The position numbers and the translations under genes were made by a program. From the NCBI RefSeq assembly GCF_001280065.1, contig NZ_LGEA01000148.1, positions 202,280 through 266,279 on the forward strand: DNA of 64,000 nt. The letters are read 5' to 3'. The stretch is from Streptomyces sp. NRRL B-1140. Lineage in GTDB: Bacteria > Actinomycetota > Actinomycetes > Streptomycetales > Streptomycetaceae. Under the pieces are notes generated by a model. The model was not told the origin of the DNA, made no database searches, and saw nothing but the letters and a program-made list of their open reading frames with translations. Shown piece by piece: positions 26,721 to 36,267 of the stretch (position 1 is the first letter of the stretch; every line of letters starts with the position of its first letter).

Positions 26721-27784
26721 GTGACGCTCACCTTCTTCGCGAACCGGGCTCCGAGGGGGGCGAACGCTGCGACGAGGAGGGCGGTGGTGCTGCCCCGAGA
26801 GCGGGCGGCGAGGGTGGCCTGAAGGGGGATGGTGGCGCGGATGCCCGCGCCGACGGCGCGCTGGGTGAGGGGAGGTGAGGGGTTCAGGGTGGCGTGGACG
26901 TAGGCGCGGGCGGTCGTCGCGGCGTAGGCGGCCGCGAGGACGGTGGTGAGCGGGGCCGCGGGTGTCCGGTCCGCCTTCCGGGGGGCTCCGGGGCCGCCGG
27001 TCGGCGCGTGGGCGGTCGCCTGCCCGGGGCTCGGCGTGGAGGTCGTGGAGGTCGTGGAGGTCGTGGAGGTCGTGGAGCAGCGTGTCACCAGACGAGTGAG
27101 CAGCGCGGTCGTTGCGAGGGCCGCCAGCGGGGCCGCGGGCGAGCCGCCCTGGGCCTCCTGGCGGGAGACCGTGGTGACGGCCAGGGTGTGGGTGCCGAGG
27201 AGGGCGGCGGAGGGCAGGGCCGGTCGTGGGCGGCCCGTCGTGGCCGCGGCTCCCAGGAGCAGATCGAGGCCGCGGGCCGTTCCCATGGCCAGGGGCCCCG
27301 CGGGCGTGTGCTTGAGGCCGAGGTCGTACGCCCAGACGGTCGCGGCCAGGGGCGCGGCGACGGCGAGGGCGGGACGGCCGGCCCGGGCGGCCAGGGCCAG
27401 TCCGGCTGCGGTGAGGGCTCCGGCCGCCGTGAGGGCGGCGGTGGGGCGGATGCGGCCGGAGGGCAGGGGGCGGTGCGGGCGTTCGACGGCGTCGACGTCG
27501 CGGTCGGCCCAGTCGTTGAGGGCCATGCCGGCCTCGTACAGGCAGAGGGAGGAGGCGATGGCGAGCAGGGTGCGGGAGGTGGGCCGTGCGCCGGTGGCTG
27601 CCGCGCCGGCCAGGGCGTCGCCGGGAACGGTGAACAGGGCGGGCAGACGGAGCAGTTCGGCCCAGGCGCGGGCACCGCGCGGGTCGGAGCCGCCGGTGCG
27701 TGGGCGGGGGGCGGCGGCGGTGTATGCCGGGGTGGCCGCGGGAGTCCCGCCGGGGCCGCCGCCAGGACGCTCTCGCGGCGTCAT
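26717..27784 (-). CDS. UbiA-like prenyltransferase (EboC-like)
   Basis: 355 residues, multi-spanning. The Asp-rich motif NDWADRDVDAVERPHRPLPSG (residues near 95-115) is the diphosphate-binding signature of the UbiA superfamily; the second site, around YDLGLKHTPAGPLAMGTARG, is degenerate. A loop inserted before the last helices contains an STT-repeat tract (encoded at 27036-27077). Ebo clusters contain a UbiA-like EboC, thought to attach a lipid or act in membrane transfer. Overlaps both neighbours by 4 bp. Confidence 0.82.
   Translation of the reverse strand: MTPRERPGGGPGGTPAATPAYTAAAPRPRTGGSDPRGARAWAELLRLPALFTVPGDALAGAAATGARPTSRTLLAIASSLCLYEAGMALNDWADRDVDAVERPHRPLPSGRIRPTAALTAAGALTAAGLALAARAGRPALAVAAPLAATVWAYDLGLKHTPAGPLAMGTARGLDLLLGAAATTGRPRPALPSAALLGTHTLAVTTVSRQEAQGGSPAAPLAALATTALLTRLVTRCSTTSTTSTTSTTSTPSPGQATAHAPTGGPGAPRKADRTPAAPLTTVLAAAYAATTARAYVHATLNPSPPLTQRAVGAGIRATIPLQATLAARSRGSTTALLVAAFAPLGARFAKKVSVT
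27036..27077. repeat. 9-bp microsatellite inside the UbiA-like gene
   Basis: GTGGAGGTC is repeated four times without error from 27036 to 27071, followed by a partial copy to 27077. In the gene's frame it encodes a Thr/Ser tract. The unit length is a multiple of three, so slippage would change tract length without a frameshift. Confidence 0.85.
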
Positions 27785-28965
27785 CGTGCTCCCCCGGTCT
27801 CCTCCGTGTCGCGCACCGCCCGGGTGCCGCGGTCGCCTCCGTCGGCCTCCCCGAGGCGGCGTCCGAACCGGACCAGTTCCTCGTACTGCTGGGCCAGCCC
27901 CGACGGACCGTCGCCCACCGGGTCCTTGAAGTAGAAGCCGAGAGCGCCGAGCGGGCCGGACATCCCCGCCTCGTGGGCGCGGGCGGTCAGGCGGGCCAGG
28001 TCCAGCACCAGGGGTGCGGCCAGGGCCGAGTCGCAGCCCTGCCAGATGGTCTGGAGGATCATGCGGGTGCCGAGAAAGCCGTCGAAGGCGATGTGGTCCC
28101 AGGCGGTCTTCCAGTCTCCGAGGGCGGGGACGTCGTCGATGTGGACCTCGCCCTGGGGGACGGTGCCGAGGGTGTCCGCGAGGACGCGTTCCTTGCCGGC
28201 GTTCTTCGCCGCGGCGGCGGCCGGGTCGGCGAGGGCGGCGCCGTCGCCGCCGCCGAGCAGGTTCGTACCCGACCAGGCGCGGACCGTCAGCGTGCGCTGG
28301 GCGAACATCGGGCCGAGGACGGCCCGCAGCAGGGTCTGTCCGGTCTTGCCGTCCCGGCCTGCGTGGGGCAGGCCGCCGCGCTCGGCCTCTCGGGCGGCGA
28401 CTGGGTGGTGCATGCCCTCGGAGGGAGTGAAGTTGACGTAGGGACAGCCCGCGCGCAGGGCGGCCAGCGCGTACAGGGTGCTGGCCGGCAGCGGGCCGTC
28501 CGGCCCTGGGGAGGCGGGTTCGGTGGAGGCGACGTTCACCACCACGGCCCGCTCCAGCTCGTGGCGGTGCAGGAAGTCGCGCAGGTCGTCGGCGAAGGCC
28601 GTGATCAGTTCGGTCTCGCCCCTGGTGTCCCCCGGTGCGGGGCCGCCGGGCCTGATTTCCCGGTCGACGGCGGCTAGTTCGGCGTTGACGGCGGTGGCGA
28701 CGCCGGGTGGGAGGACGCCGCCGGCGGTCAGGGACTCGGCGCGCTTGGGCAGCGGGCAGTCGAGGGTGTCGTGGCCGCCGAAGACGAGGTCGGGCAGCGC
28801 GGGAAGGCCGCTGCCGGTGAACGCCGCTGTTTCGGTCACCATGCCGGTGGGCGGGTGCAGTCCGGCGGCGATGGCGGCGCACCCCGTGACGACGGTGGTG
28901 GCGACGGAGCCTCGGGCTCCGATCAGCCACACCCCCACACGCGGTCGGGAGAGGGACGCGGACAT
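27781..28965 (-). CDS. Inositol-3-phosphate synthase family protein (first gene of the Ebo operon)
   Basis: 394 residues of the myo-inositol-1-phosphate synthase family: N-terminal NAD-binding VGVWLIGARGSVATTVVTG (10-28), VVNVASTEP, YVNFTPSEG, GKTGQTLLRAVLGPMFA, NLLGGGDGAAL and DHIAFDGFLGTRM, which bear the NAD and substrate contacts. Cyanobacterial and algal Ebo clusters carry a sugar-phosphate cyclase of the dehydroquinate synthase type (EboD); here a MIPS-type cyclase may fill that place. RBS GGAGG lies 6-10 nt before the ATG. It is probably a paralogue rather than the cell's main Ino1. Confidence 0.85.
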   Translation of the reverse strand: MSASLSRPRVGVWLIGARGSVATTVVTGCAAIAAGLHPPTGMVTETAAFTGSGLPALPDLVFGGHDTLDCPLPKRAESLTAGGVLPPGVATAVNAELAAVDREIRPGGPAPGDTRGETELITAFADDLRDFLHRHELERAVVVNVASTEPASPGPDGPLPASTLYALAALRAGCPYVNFTPSEGMHHPVAAREAERGGLPHAGRDGKTGQTLLRAVLGPMFAQRTLTVRAWSGTNLLGGGDGAALADPAAAAAKNAGKERVLADTLGTVPQGEVHIDDVPALGDWKTAWDHIAFDGFLGTRMILQTIWQGCDSALAAPLVLDLARLTARAHEAGMSGPLGALGFYFKDPVGDGPSGLAQQYEELVRFGRRLGEADGGDRGTRAVRDTEETGGAR

Positions 28966-29016
28966 GGGCAGCCTCCTGATCGTGCGCGAGCCACGGGGGG
29001 AGAGAGATGCGGAGAC

Positions 29017-29048
29017 GGCGGGCGGGGGTCCGGCGTCCCCCGCCCGCC
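29017..29048 (-). terminator. 12-bp GC hairpin after the ThuA mosaic gene
   Basis: GGCGGGCGGGGG (29017-29028) and CCCCCGCCCGCC (29037-29048) with an 8-base loop, starting 5 bp after the stop at 29054 on the minus strand. It separates the sugar operon from the Ebo operon that begins at 28965. The short remainder contains the Ebo operon's promoter and RBS region. Confidence 0.75.
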
Positions 29049-29053
29049 GCCGT

Positions 29054-32000
29054 TCAGTTGCCCTCGGAGGGCAGTTCCTTCAGCTGGATGTTGCGGAAGG
29101 AGACCTGGTCACCGGCGCCATGGTTCTGGAGGCCGATGTAGCCGTCGGTCAGGCTCCGCTGGGGGTCCGTGTTGGTGAAGTCGTTGATCTTGACTCCGTT
29201 GAGGAACACCTGGAGGCGTTCGCCCCGGACCTTGATCTCGTAGGAGTTCCACTGGCCGGGCGGCCGCAGGACCTGGTCTCGGGCCTTGATGTTCGCCGAC
29301 TTGAAGGAGTAGACGGAGCCCGTGGTGCGGTCGGCCGCGTCGGTGGCGTCGATCTGGATCTCGTAGCCCTTGTTCACCGCGGACCAGGGGTCGTCGGAGG
29401 CGGGGAAGCCCACGAAGATCCCGGAGTTGTCGTCGCCCCGCATCTTCCAGTCGAGCTTGAGCGAGTACGACTTCAGCTCCTTGGCCTGGTACCAGAGCAG
29501 GCCCATGCCGCCCTCGGTCTCCAGGGTGCCGTCCTTGACGTTGAACTGTCCGGGTCCGGCCTGCTTCCAGCCGTCCAGGGTCCGGCCGTTGAAGATCTTG
29601 CGGTAGTCCTTGCCGGGCTTGCAGTCCGCCTTCACCTGGCCGGTGGCGTACTGCAGACCGCCGAGCAGGTGGGCGCGGAAGGCGGTGTCAGCGTAGGACT
29701 CCTTGGTGTGGCCGCCGCCGGTGTAGAAGGACCGGCCGCCGCCATAGCTCTGGCACCAGGCGATCGGGTGGTCGCCCTTCATGGTGCCGCCCTGGTAGGT
29801 GGTCTCGTCCAGGGTGGCGAGGACCTTGGCCTTCTCCCGCGGGTTGGTGCGGTAGTTGTACCACTCGTCGGTGCGTTCCCAGGCGTCGTCCAGGTGCGCG
29901 GTCGAGGGGTGGTCGTGGTCCTCGACGCGGACGGTGGCCTTCTGGATGGCCGGGTGCGACTGGAAGTAGGCGCCGACGAGGCCGCCGTAGAACTCCCAGT
30001 CGTACTCGGTGTCGGCCGCCGCGTGGATGCCCATGTAGCCACCGCCGCCCGCCACGTAGTCCTCGAACGCCTTCTGCTGCTCGGCGTTGAGCACGTCGCC
30101 CGTGGTGGACAGGAAGGCCACCGCGTCGTACTTGGCCAGGTTGGTGGTGGTGAACTGCCGCGCCTCCTCGGTGGCGTCGACGGTGATGCCGGCCGGGCCG
30201 CCGAGTTCCTTCAGGGCGGTGATGCCCGCCGGTATGGAGTCGTGGCGGAAGCCGGCGGTCTTCGAGAAGACCAGGACCTTCTTGCCGCCCTTGAACGGCT
30301 CCTTGGAGAACTCGAAGTCGTCCACGTCGTAGAGCGCGCCCTCGCCGCCCTTGAAGACCAGGTAGATACCGGTGGTCTTCTTCGGCAGCGACCGCAGGGG
30401 CACGTCGACGTTCTGGAAGGTCTCCCAGCCGCCGGTGGGCGGGATGTACGCCGAGCCGTGCAGCGGTCCGTCGGGTGAGCCGGTGCGCAGCTCGATGAAG
30501 CCGCCCGCCCCGCCGGAGGAGGCCCGCATGGTCATCTTCTTCTGCCCGTCGAAGCGGTAGGGGCTGAAGGAGATCCAGTCGCCGTCGTTGATGTCGCCGA
30601 CGGTCTTGCCGCCGTTGGCGCCGGTCTTGGTGATGACCGACACGCCCGACTGGGTGGTGAAGTGCTCGCCTTGGCGGTGCAACGGCTGGAGCACGGTGCG
30701 GGCGGTGCCGGTCAGGGACTCCTGGCCGTTGGCCCCGCCGTCGGTGTAACTGGCGCCGACGACGCCGTAGATGTTGGCGTTGGGGTCGTGGCCGCCGTCA
30801 CCGGGGGGCGGTGTCAGGGTGCCCTCGCAGCCCATCTCACTGGTCAGTTCGTGGGCGTGGGAGTCGTGGCCGAGGCTGTAGGTGACCTTGACCTTGGAGC
30901 AGTCGACGGTCTCCTCGGGGTCGGTGACCTTCACCTTGAACGGTACGGGCTTGCCGAAGGCGGCCATGCTGCCGTTGCCCGGGGTCTCGATCGTCACCTT
31001 CGGCTCGGTGTTGCCGACCACGATCCGGACGCTGGCGTTGCCGGTGTTGCCCTCGGGGTCCTTGGCGGTGAAGGTGGCGCTGTAGGTGCCGATCTTCTTG
31101 TACTTGTGGGTGGGGCTGAGGCCTTCGCCCTTGGTGCCGTCGCCGAAGTCCCAGCCGTAGGTGAGGTCCGTGGAGTCGGCGTCCTTGGCGGAGGCGGTGA
31201 ACTTCACCTTCAGGCCGGCCGCTCCGGACGTCTTGTCGGCGCTCACCTCGGCGATCGGGGAGAAGCCGTCCTCGGCGTTCTCGATCCGGTACAGCGCGGA
31301 GTCCTTGTCGCCCTGGAACCAGGACAGGCCGTAGTCGAGGACGTAGAGGGCGCCGTCGGGGCCGAACTCCATGTCCATGATCTGGGTGCCGGTCCACGGG
31401 AAGTCGTTGATCTTCGCGACGGACCCGTCCGCGTTCTCCTCGATCCGCTTGATCCAGCGGCGGCCGAACTCTCCGGCGAAGAAGTCCCCGTCGTAGGCCT
31501 CGGGGAACTTCACGCTGGAGTTCAGCGCGGGGTCGTAGCGGTAGACCGGGCCGGCCATCGGGGACTCGGAGCCGCTGCCGAACTCGGGCACGGAGCCACC
31601 GTCGTACGGGATCCAGGCGGCCTGCGCGGGCGGCAGATCGGTCAGGCCCGTGTTGTGCGGCGAGGTGTTCTTCGGGGCGTCGCAGTCGAACGTCTCGCCG
31701 GAGACCTTGGTGGCGAAGTCGTAGTCGACGTAGGGGTCGTTGTCGCCGGTGCAGAAGGGCCAGCCGAAGTTGGCGGCCTTGGTCACCTTCGCGAACTCGA
31801 CCTGTCCGCCCGGGCCGCGCTTGGGATCGGCGGCCCCGGCGTCGGGGCCGTAGTCTCCGACGTAGATCGTGCCGGTCTTGTCGTCGACGCTCATGCGGAA
31901 CGGGTTGCGGAAGCCCATCGCGTAGATCTCGGGGCGGGTCTTGGCGGTGCCCGGGGCGAACAGGTTGCCCTCCGGGACCGTGTAGGAGCCGTCCTCGGCG

Positions 32001-32776
32001 ACCTTGATGCGCAGGATCTTGCCGCGCAGGTCGTTGGTGTTGCCGGCGCTGCGGCGGGCGTCGAAGGCCGGGTTGCGGTTCGGCCGGTCGTCGATCGGGG
32101 TGTAGCCGTCGGAGGCGAACGGGTTGGTGTCGTCGCCGGTGGACAGGTAGAGGTTGCCGTCCTTGTCGAAGTCGATGTCGCCGCCGACGTGGCAGCAGGT
32201 GCCCCGGGAGGCGGCGACGTCCAGGACCTTCTTCTCGCTGGACAGGTTCAGCGTGCCGTTGGGGTTGAGGACGAACCGCGAGAGGCGGTTGACGCCGTCG
32301 AACTTCTTGAAGTCGTCGGCGGTGCCGGTCTCCGGGGCGTCACCCGCGGGAGTGTCGAGCGGCGGGGCGTAGTAGAGGTAGATCGCCCGGTTGTTCTTGA
32401 AGTCCGGGTCGATCCCGACGCCCTGGAGACCTTCCTCGTCGTGGCTGTACACGTCGAGTTTGCCGGCGATCTTGGTGACGCCTCCCTGGTCGGTGAGGCG
32501 CAGCGTGCCGTCGCGCGAGGTGTGCAGGACGCTGCGGTCCGGGAGCACGGCGAGCGACATCGGCTCGCCCGTCTCCGGTTCGCCCTTGGCGAGCGGCACC
32601 TGCTGGAACTGACCCTCCGCGGCTGCGGGTTCGTCGTGTTCCGGGTGTCCGGGGTGGGCGCCGGCGATGGTGGCCGGGGTGCCGACGGCGAGGAGCAGGC
32701 CGGTGAACAGGGCGACGGTGGCGCGCAGTGCGGGCCGCCTGGGGGCGCGGGTGCTTCGGGGTCTGGTTCTGTGCAC
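29054..32776 (-). CDS. Secreted multidomain sugar dehydrogenase / PKD / ThuA / 3-keto-disaccharide hydrolase protein
   Basis: 1240 residues. Signal peptide (1-41, Arg-rich n-region then LFTGLLLAVGTPATIAGAHA-like core). A GSDH-type beta-propeller (about 55-500; QGVGIDPDFKNNRAIYLYYA, YAMGFRNPFRMSVD, WPFCTGDNDPYVDYD) is followed by a PKD domain (about 505-590; YGWDFGDGT), a carbohydrate-binding CBM6-like region (about 690-810), a ThuA domain (about 825-1035; YMGIHAAADTEYDWEFYGGL) and a DUF1080/3-keto-disaccharide hydrolase domain to the C-terminus (IFNGRTLDGWKQ, DNSGIFVGFP). It probably oxidises and hydrolyses extracellular glycosides through 3-keto intermediates. GTG start with GGAGGGA 6 nt upstream. 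It follows the sugar operon after 139 bp. Confidence 0.85.
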   Translation of the reverse strand: MHRTRPRSTRAPRRPALRATVALFTGLLLAVGTPATIAGAHPGHPEHDEPAAAEGQFQQVPLAKGEPETGEPMSLAVLPDRSVLHTSRDGTLRLTDQGGVTKIAGKLDVYSHDEEGLQGVGIDPDFKNNRAIYLYYAPPLDTPAGDAPETGTADDFKKFDGVNRLSRFVLNPNGTLNLSSEKKVLDVAASRGTCCHVGGDIDFDKDGNLYLSTGDDTNPFASDGYTPIDDRPNRNPAFDARRSAGNTNDLRGKILRIKVAEDGSYTVPEGNLFAPGTAKTRPEIYAMGFRNPFRMSVDDKTGTIYVGDYGPDAGAADPKRGPGGQVEFAKVTKAANFGWPFCTGDNDPYVDYDFATKVSGETFDCDAPKNTSPHNTGLTDLPPAQAAWIPYDGGSVPEFGSGSESPMAGPVYRYDPALNSSVKFPEAYDGDFFAGEFGRRWIKRIEENADGSVAKINDFPWTGTQIMDMEFGPDGALYVLDYGLSWFQGDKDSALYRIENAEDGFSPIAEVSADKTSGAAGLKVKFTASAKDADSTDLTYGWDFGDGTKGEGLSPTHKYKKIGTYSATFTAKDPEGNTGNASVRIVVGNTEPKVTIETPGNGSMAAFGKPVPFKVKVTDPEETVDCSKVKVTYSLGHDSHAHELTSEMGCEGTLTPPPGDGGHDPNANIYGVVGASYTDGGANGQESLTGTARTVLQPLHRQGEHFTTQSGVSVITKTGANGGKTVGDINDGDWISFSPYRFDGQKKMTMRASSGGAGGFIELRTGSPDGPLHGSAYIPPTGGWETFQNVDVPLRSLPKKTTGIYLVFKGGEGALYDVDDFEFSKEPFKGGKKVLVFSKTAGFRHDSIPAGITALKELGGPAGITVDATEEARQFTTTNLAKYDAVAFLSTTGDVLNAEQQKAFEDYVAGGGGYMGIHAAADTEYDWEFYGGLVGAYFQSHPAIQKATVRVEDHDHPSTAHLDDAWERTDEWYNYRTNPREKAKVLATLDETTYQGGTMKGDHPIAWCQSYGGGRSFYTGGGHTKESYADTAFRAHLLGGLQYATGQVKADCKPGKDYRKIFNGRTLDGWKQAGPGQFNVKDGTLETEGGMGLLWYQAKELKSYSLKLDWKMRGDDNSGIFVGFPASDDPWSAVNKGYEIQIDATDAADRTTGSVYSFKSANIKARDQVLRPPGQWNSYEIKVRGERLQVFLNGVKINDFTNTDPQRSLTDGYIGLQNHGAGDQVSFRNIQLKELPSEGN

Positions 32777-32870
32777 GAAAGTCCCTCCGGGAACGGGGTG
32801 GGCCGTACGGGGTGGGTGCGAAGCGTGCGGTGCGGGCGCCGGGGTGCGCCGTCACCCCGGAGGTCTGGGT

Positions 32871-32890
32871 GCCTTGAATCCGGTCAAGGC
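32871..32890. promoter_or_regulatory. Short inverted repeat upstream of the ThuA mosaic gene
   Basis: GCCTTGA, six bases ATCCGG, TCAAGGC: perfect 7-bp arms, 95 bp upstream of the GTG start at 32776 and 26 bp after the preceding stop at 32916. It could be an operator for a separate promoter of the mosaic gene or a weak terminator. The rest of the 139-bp gap is GC-rich with no other clear element. Confidence 0.4.
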
Positions 32891-32915
32891 AGGTCTGCGG
32901 CGCCGAACCCGTGGC

Positions 32916-33914
32916 TCAGCTGTTGAACGCGGCGTCGAAGGACGCGCTGGGCGGTTCGAAGTCGAAGGCCTTGAGGCGTGTCAGCGCCTCGGGGGCGCCC
33001 TGGAGCCGGTCCATGCCGGCGTCCTCCCATTCGACGGAGACCGGGCCGGTGTAGTCGATGGAGCGCAGCATCCGGAAGACGTCCTCCCAGGGGACGTCGC
33101 CGTGCCCGGCGGAGACGAAGTCCCAGCCGCGCCGCGGGTCGCCCCACGGCAGGTGGGAGCCGAGCCGGCCGTTGCGTCCGTCGAGGCGCTTGCGGGCCTC
33201 CTTGCAGTCGACGTGGTAGATCCGGTCGCGGAAGTCCCAGAGGAAGCCGACCGGGTCGAGGTCCTGCCACACGAAGTGGCTGGGGTCGAAGTTGAGGCCG
33301 AAGGCGGGGCGCCGGCCGACGGCTTCCAGGGCCCGCTGGGTGGTCCAGTAGTCGTAGGCGATCTCGCTGGGGTGGACCTCGTGCGCGAACCGCACGCCTT
33401 CGGCGTCGAAGACGTCCAGGATCGGGTTCCAGCGGTCGGCGAAGTCCTGGTAGCCGCGTTCGATCATCGTCTCGGGCGCGGGCGGGAACATGGCGACCAG
33501 GTGCCAGATGGCGGAGCCGGTGAACCCGATGACGGTGTTCACCCCGAAGGCGGCCGCGGCCCGGGCCGTGTCCTTCATGCGTTCGGCGGCCCGCTGCCGG
33601 ACTCCTTCCGGGTCGCCGTCGCCCCACACCTCGCCCGGCACGATGGCCCGGTGGCGCTCGTCGATGACGGCGTCGCAGACGGCCTGGCCGACCAGGTGGT
33701 TGGAGACGGCCCAGCACTTCAGGCCGTACTTGTCGAGCAGGGCCCGGCGGCCGTCCAGGTACGACGGGTCGGCGAGTGCCTTGTCGACTTCGAAGTGGTC
33801 GCCCCAGCAGGCGAGTTCCAGGCCGTCGTAGCCGAAGTCGCGGGCCAGGCGGCAGACCTCCTCCAGGGGCAGGTCCGCCCACTGGCCGGTGAACAGCGTG
33901 AACGTGCGGGGCAT
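32916..33914 (-). CDS. Sugar phosphate isomerase/epimerase-type TIM-barrel protein
   Basis: 332 residues. TIM barrel with the metal-ligand pattern of xylose isomerase-like enzymes: [27 protein letters not shown] (metal Glu/His), [12 protein letters not shown] (Asp/His), YHVDCKEA (His/Asp) and [11 protein letters not shown] (Glu). It overlaps nothing but starts 14 bp after the Gfo/Idh gene, which it probably serves; dehydrogenase plus barrel pairs of this kind process 3-keto sugars or inositol-like substrates. The start at the ATG giving [12 protein letters not shown] matches the family's short N-terminus. Confidence 0.85.
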   Translation of the reverse strand: MPRTFTLFTGQWADLPLEEVCRLARDFGYDGLELACWGDHFEVDKALADPSYLDGRRALLDKYGLKCWAVSNHLVGQAVCDAVIDERHRAIVPGEVWGDGDPEGVRQRAAERMKDTARAAAAFGVNTVIGFTGSAIWHLVAMFPPAPETMIERGYQDFADRWNPILDVFDAEGVRFAHEVHPSEIAYDYWTTQRALEAVGRRPAFGLNFDPSHFVWQDLDPVGFLWDFRDRIYHVDCKEARKRLDGRNGRLGSHLPWGDPRRGWDFVSAGHGDVPWEDVFRMLRSIDYTGPVSVEWEDAGMDRLQGAPEALTRLKAFDFEPPSASFDAAFNS

Positions 33915-33928
33915 CGGGAAAGGCCTCC

Positions 33929-35140
33929 TCAGACCGCGATCGGCGTGTAGACGGAGTTCTTCTCGGCGCTCTCCTCGACCGCCGCGAGCACGCGCTGTAC
34001 CTGCAGCCCGTCGGCGAAGGAGGGTTCGGGGCGGCGTCCCTCGGCGATGGCGTGGACGAGGTCGCGGGCCTGGTGGACGAAGGTGTGCTCGTAGCCGAGG
34101 CCGTGGCCGGGCGGCCACCAGGCCTCCAGATAGGGGTGGTCGGGTTCGGTGACGAGGATCCGGCGGAACCCGGCCTCGGCGCCGGGGTCGGTGGCGTCGT
34201 GGAAGGACAGCTCGTTGAGCCGCTCCAGGTCGAAGGCGAGCGAGCCGCGCTCCCCGTTGAGTTCGATGCGCAGGGCGTTCTTGCGGCCGGTGGCGTAGCG
34301 GGTGGCCTCGAACGAGGCCAGCGCACCGGAGGGGAAGCGGGCCGTGAACAGGGCGGCGTCGTCGACGGTGACCTGTCCGGTACCGGCGGAGGTGACGGCG
34401 GACAACCCGCTCGTGGCACCGGTGGGCAGCGGCCGCTCCCGTACGAAGGTCTCCGTGACCGCGGAGACACCCGCCAGCGGCTCCCCCACCAGGTACTGCG
34501 CGAGGTCGATGATGTGCGCCCCCAGGTCGCCGAGCGAGCCGGAGCCCGCCTGCTCCTTGCGCAGCCGCCAGGTCAGCGGGAACCCGGGGTCGACCAGCCA
34601 GTCCTGGAGGTACGTCACGCGCACGTGCCGCAGCCTGCCCAGGCGGCCTTCCGCGACCATGCGGCGGGCCTGGGCGGTGGCGGGCACCCGGCGGTAGTTG
34701 AAGCCGACCATCGCCACCTGGCCGCGCGCGTGGGCCTCCTCGGCGGCCAGGGCCATCGAGGTGGCCTCCTCGACGGTGTTGGCGAGCGGCTTCTCGCACA
34801 GGACGTGCTTGCCCGCGGCCAGGGCGGCCAGGGCGATCTCGGCGTGGCTGTCGCCGGGGGTGCAGATGTCGACGAGGTCGACGTCGTCCCGCTCGACGAG
34901 GGCCCGCCAGTCGGTCTCGGTCGACTCCCAGCCGTGCCGGCCGGCCGCGGCCCGGGCGGCGGCGCCGTCGCGGCCGCAGATCACCGCCTGCACGGGGTTC
35001 AGCGGCAGGTCGAAGACACGGCCCGCGGTGCGCCAGCCCTGGGAGTGGGCGGCGCCCATGAAGGCGTAGCCCACCATCCCCACGCGCAGGGGTGGCTTGC
35101 CTGCCTCGGTCCCCTCCGGCTGCTCCTGCGGCTGTCCCAT
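33929..35140 (-). CDS. Gfo/Idh/MocA family sugar dehydrogenase
   Basis: 403 residues. NAD(P)-binding N-terminal domain ([18 protein letters not shown]), the conserved [31 protein letters not shown] stretch with catalytic-side Lys of EKP, and the C-terminal beta-sheet domain with [17 protein letters not shown], whose His is the likely acid/base. The predicted reaction is oxidation of a sugar, glycoside or cyclitol hydroxyl. The start at 35140 follows an AGGAGGAGGAGG RBS; a start 36 nt earlier is possible but would put the RBS inside the gene. Part of the ABC-importer operon. Confidence 0.88.
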   Translation of the reverse strand: MGQPQEQPEGTEAGKPPLRVGMVGYAFMGAAHSQGWRTAGRVFDLPLNPVQAVICGRDGAAARAAAGRHGWESTETDWRALVERDDVDLVDICTPGDSHAEIALAALAAGKHVLCEKPLANTVEEATSMALAAEEAHARGQVAMVGFNYRRVPATAQARRMVAEGRLGRLRHVRVTYLQDWLVDPGFPLTWRLRKEQAGSGSLGDLGAHIIDLAQYLVGEPLAGVSAVTETFVRERPLPTGATSGLSAVTSAGTGQVTVDDAALFTARFPSGALASFEATRYATGRKNALRIELNGERGSLAFDLERLNELSFHDATDPGAEAGFRRILVTEPDHPYLEAWWPPGHGLGYEHTFVHQARDLVHAIAEGRRPEPSFADGLQVQRVLAAVEESAEKNSVYTPIAV

Positions 35141-35194
35141 ACGGGTGTCCTCCTCCTCCTGGTCGGGATGGCGCACGTGGGGGTGCGGGGCGGC

Positions 35195-36250
35195 TCACTT
35201 GAAGCCGGTGGACATGTACCGGTCGACGTTGGTCTTGTCGACGACGGCCGAGTAGAGGGTGAGCGACGACGGGATCTCGAACTCGGCCAGGCCCCCGATG
35301 CCCTTGCTCTGGCCGAGGGCGCGGGCCAGGTCGATCGCGGAGGCGGCCATGGTCGGCGGGTACAGCACGGTCGCCTTGAGGACACCGTCGTCCTGCTCGA
35401 TGGCCTGGAACGCGGAGAGCGCACCGGCGCCGCCGACCATCAGGAAGTCGTCGCGCCCTGCCTGCTCGATGGCGCGCAGCGCGCCCACGCCCTGGTCGTC
35501 GTCGTGGTTCCACAGCGCGTCGAACGTCGACTGGGCCTGGAGCAGCTGGGCCATCTTGGCCTGGCCGGACTCGACGGTGAACTCGGCGGCCTGCCGGGCG
35601 ACCTTCTTGATGTTGGGGTAGTTCTTCAGGGCGTCGTCGAAGCCCTGGGTGCGCTGTTTGGTGAGCTCCAGGTTGTCCAGGCCCGCCAGTTCGATGACGC
35701 GGGCGCCGGACTTGCCCTTGAGCTTCTCGCCGATGTAGTGCCCGGCGTTGAGGCCCATGCCGTAGTTGTCGCCGCCGATCCAGCAGCGGTAGGCCTGCGG
35801 GGAGTTGAAGATGCGGTCGAGGTTGACGACCGGGATGCCGGCCCGCATCGCCTTGAGGCCGACCTGGGTGAGGGCCTTGCCGTCGGCGGGCAGCACGACC
35901 AGGACGTCGACCTTCTTGTTGATGAGGGTCTCGATCTGGCCGATCTGCTGGGCGGTGTCGTTGGAACCCTCGGTGATCTCCAGGGTGACGTCGGAGTACT
36001 TCTCGGCGCGGCTCTTGGCGTTGTCGTTGATGGCGTTGAGCCAGCCGTGGTCGGCCTGCGGTCCGGCGAAGCCGATGGTGACCTTCTTGCCGGGCTTGTC
36101 GTCGGCGGCGGGCTGGTCGTTGCCGGCCGGCTCGTCCTTGGATTCGGACGGCTCGTTGCTCGTGCACCCCGTGAGGAGGGCACCGGCGGAGACGGCGGCG
36201 GCTCCGAAGAGCAGCCCTCTGCGGCTCGCGAAAGGCGTGTGCTCTGGCAT
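35195..36250 (-). CDS. Ribose-type ABC transporter substrate-binding lipoprotein
   Basis: 351 residues. A twin arginine (SRRGLLFG, Arg10-Arg11) and a lipobox LLTGC ending at Cys29 mark a Tat-exported lipoprotein. After an acidic linker comes a periplasmic-binding type 1 fold ([52 protein letters not shown]) of the RbsB group. It binds a sugar outside the cell and delivers it to the permease encoded 17 bp upstream in the operon. The ligand is unknown. Downstream dehydrogenase and isomerase genes suggest an unusual sugar or cyclitol. Confidence 0.9.
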   Translation of the reverse strand: MPEHTPFASRRGLLFGAAAVSAGALLTGCTSNEPSESKDEPAGNDQPAADDKPGKKVTIGFAGPQADHGWLNAINDNAKSRAEKYSDVTLEITEGSNDTAQQIGQIETLINKKVDVLVVLPADGKALTQVGLKAMRAGIPVVNLDRIFNSPQAYRCWIGGDNYGMGLNAGHYIGEKLKGKSGARVIELAGLDNLELTKQRTQGFDDALKNYPNIKKVARQAAEFTVESGQAKMAQLLQAQSTFDALWNHDDDQGVGALRAIEQAGRDDFLMVGGAGALSAFQAIEQDDGVLKATVLYPPTMAASAIDLARALGQSKGIGGLAEFEIPSSLTLYSAVVDKTNVDRYMSTGFK

Positions 36251-36267
36251 GGCGGTCAACCCTTTCC

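Noticed and set aside
20161..28965. Classical secondary metabolite cluster
   Set aside because: No polyketide synthase, peptide synthetase or terpene cyclase is present; the parts match an Ebo-type set instead.
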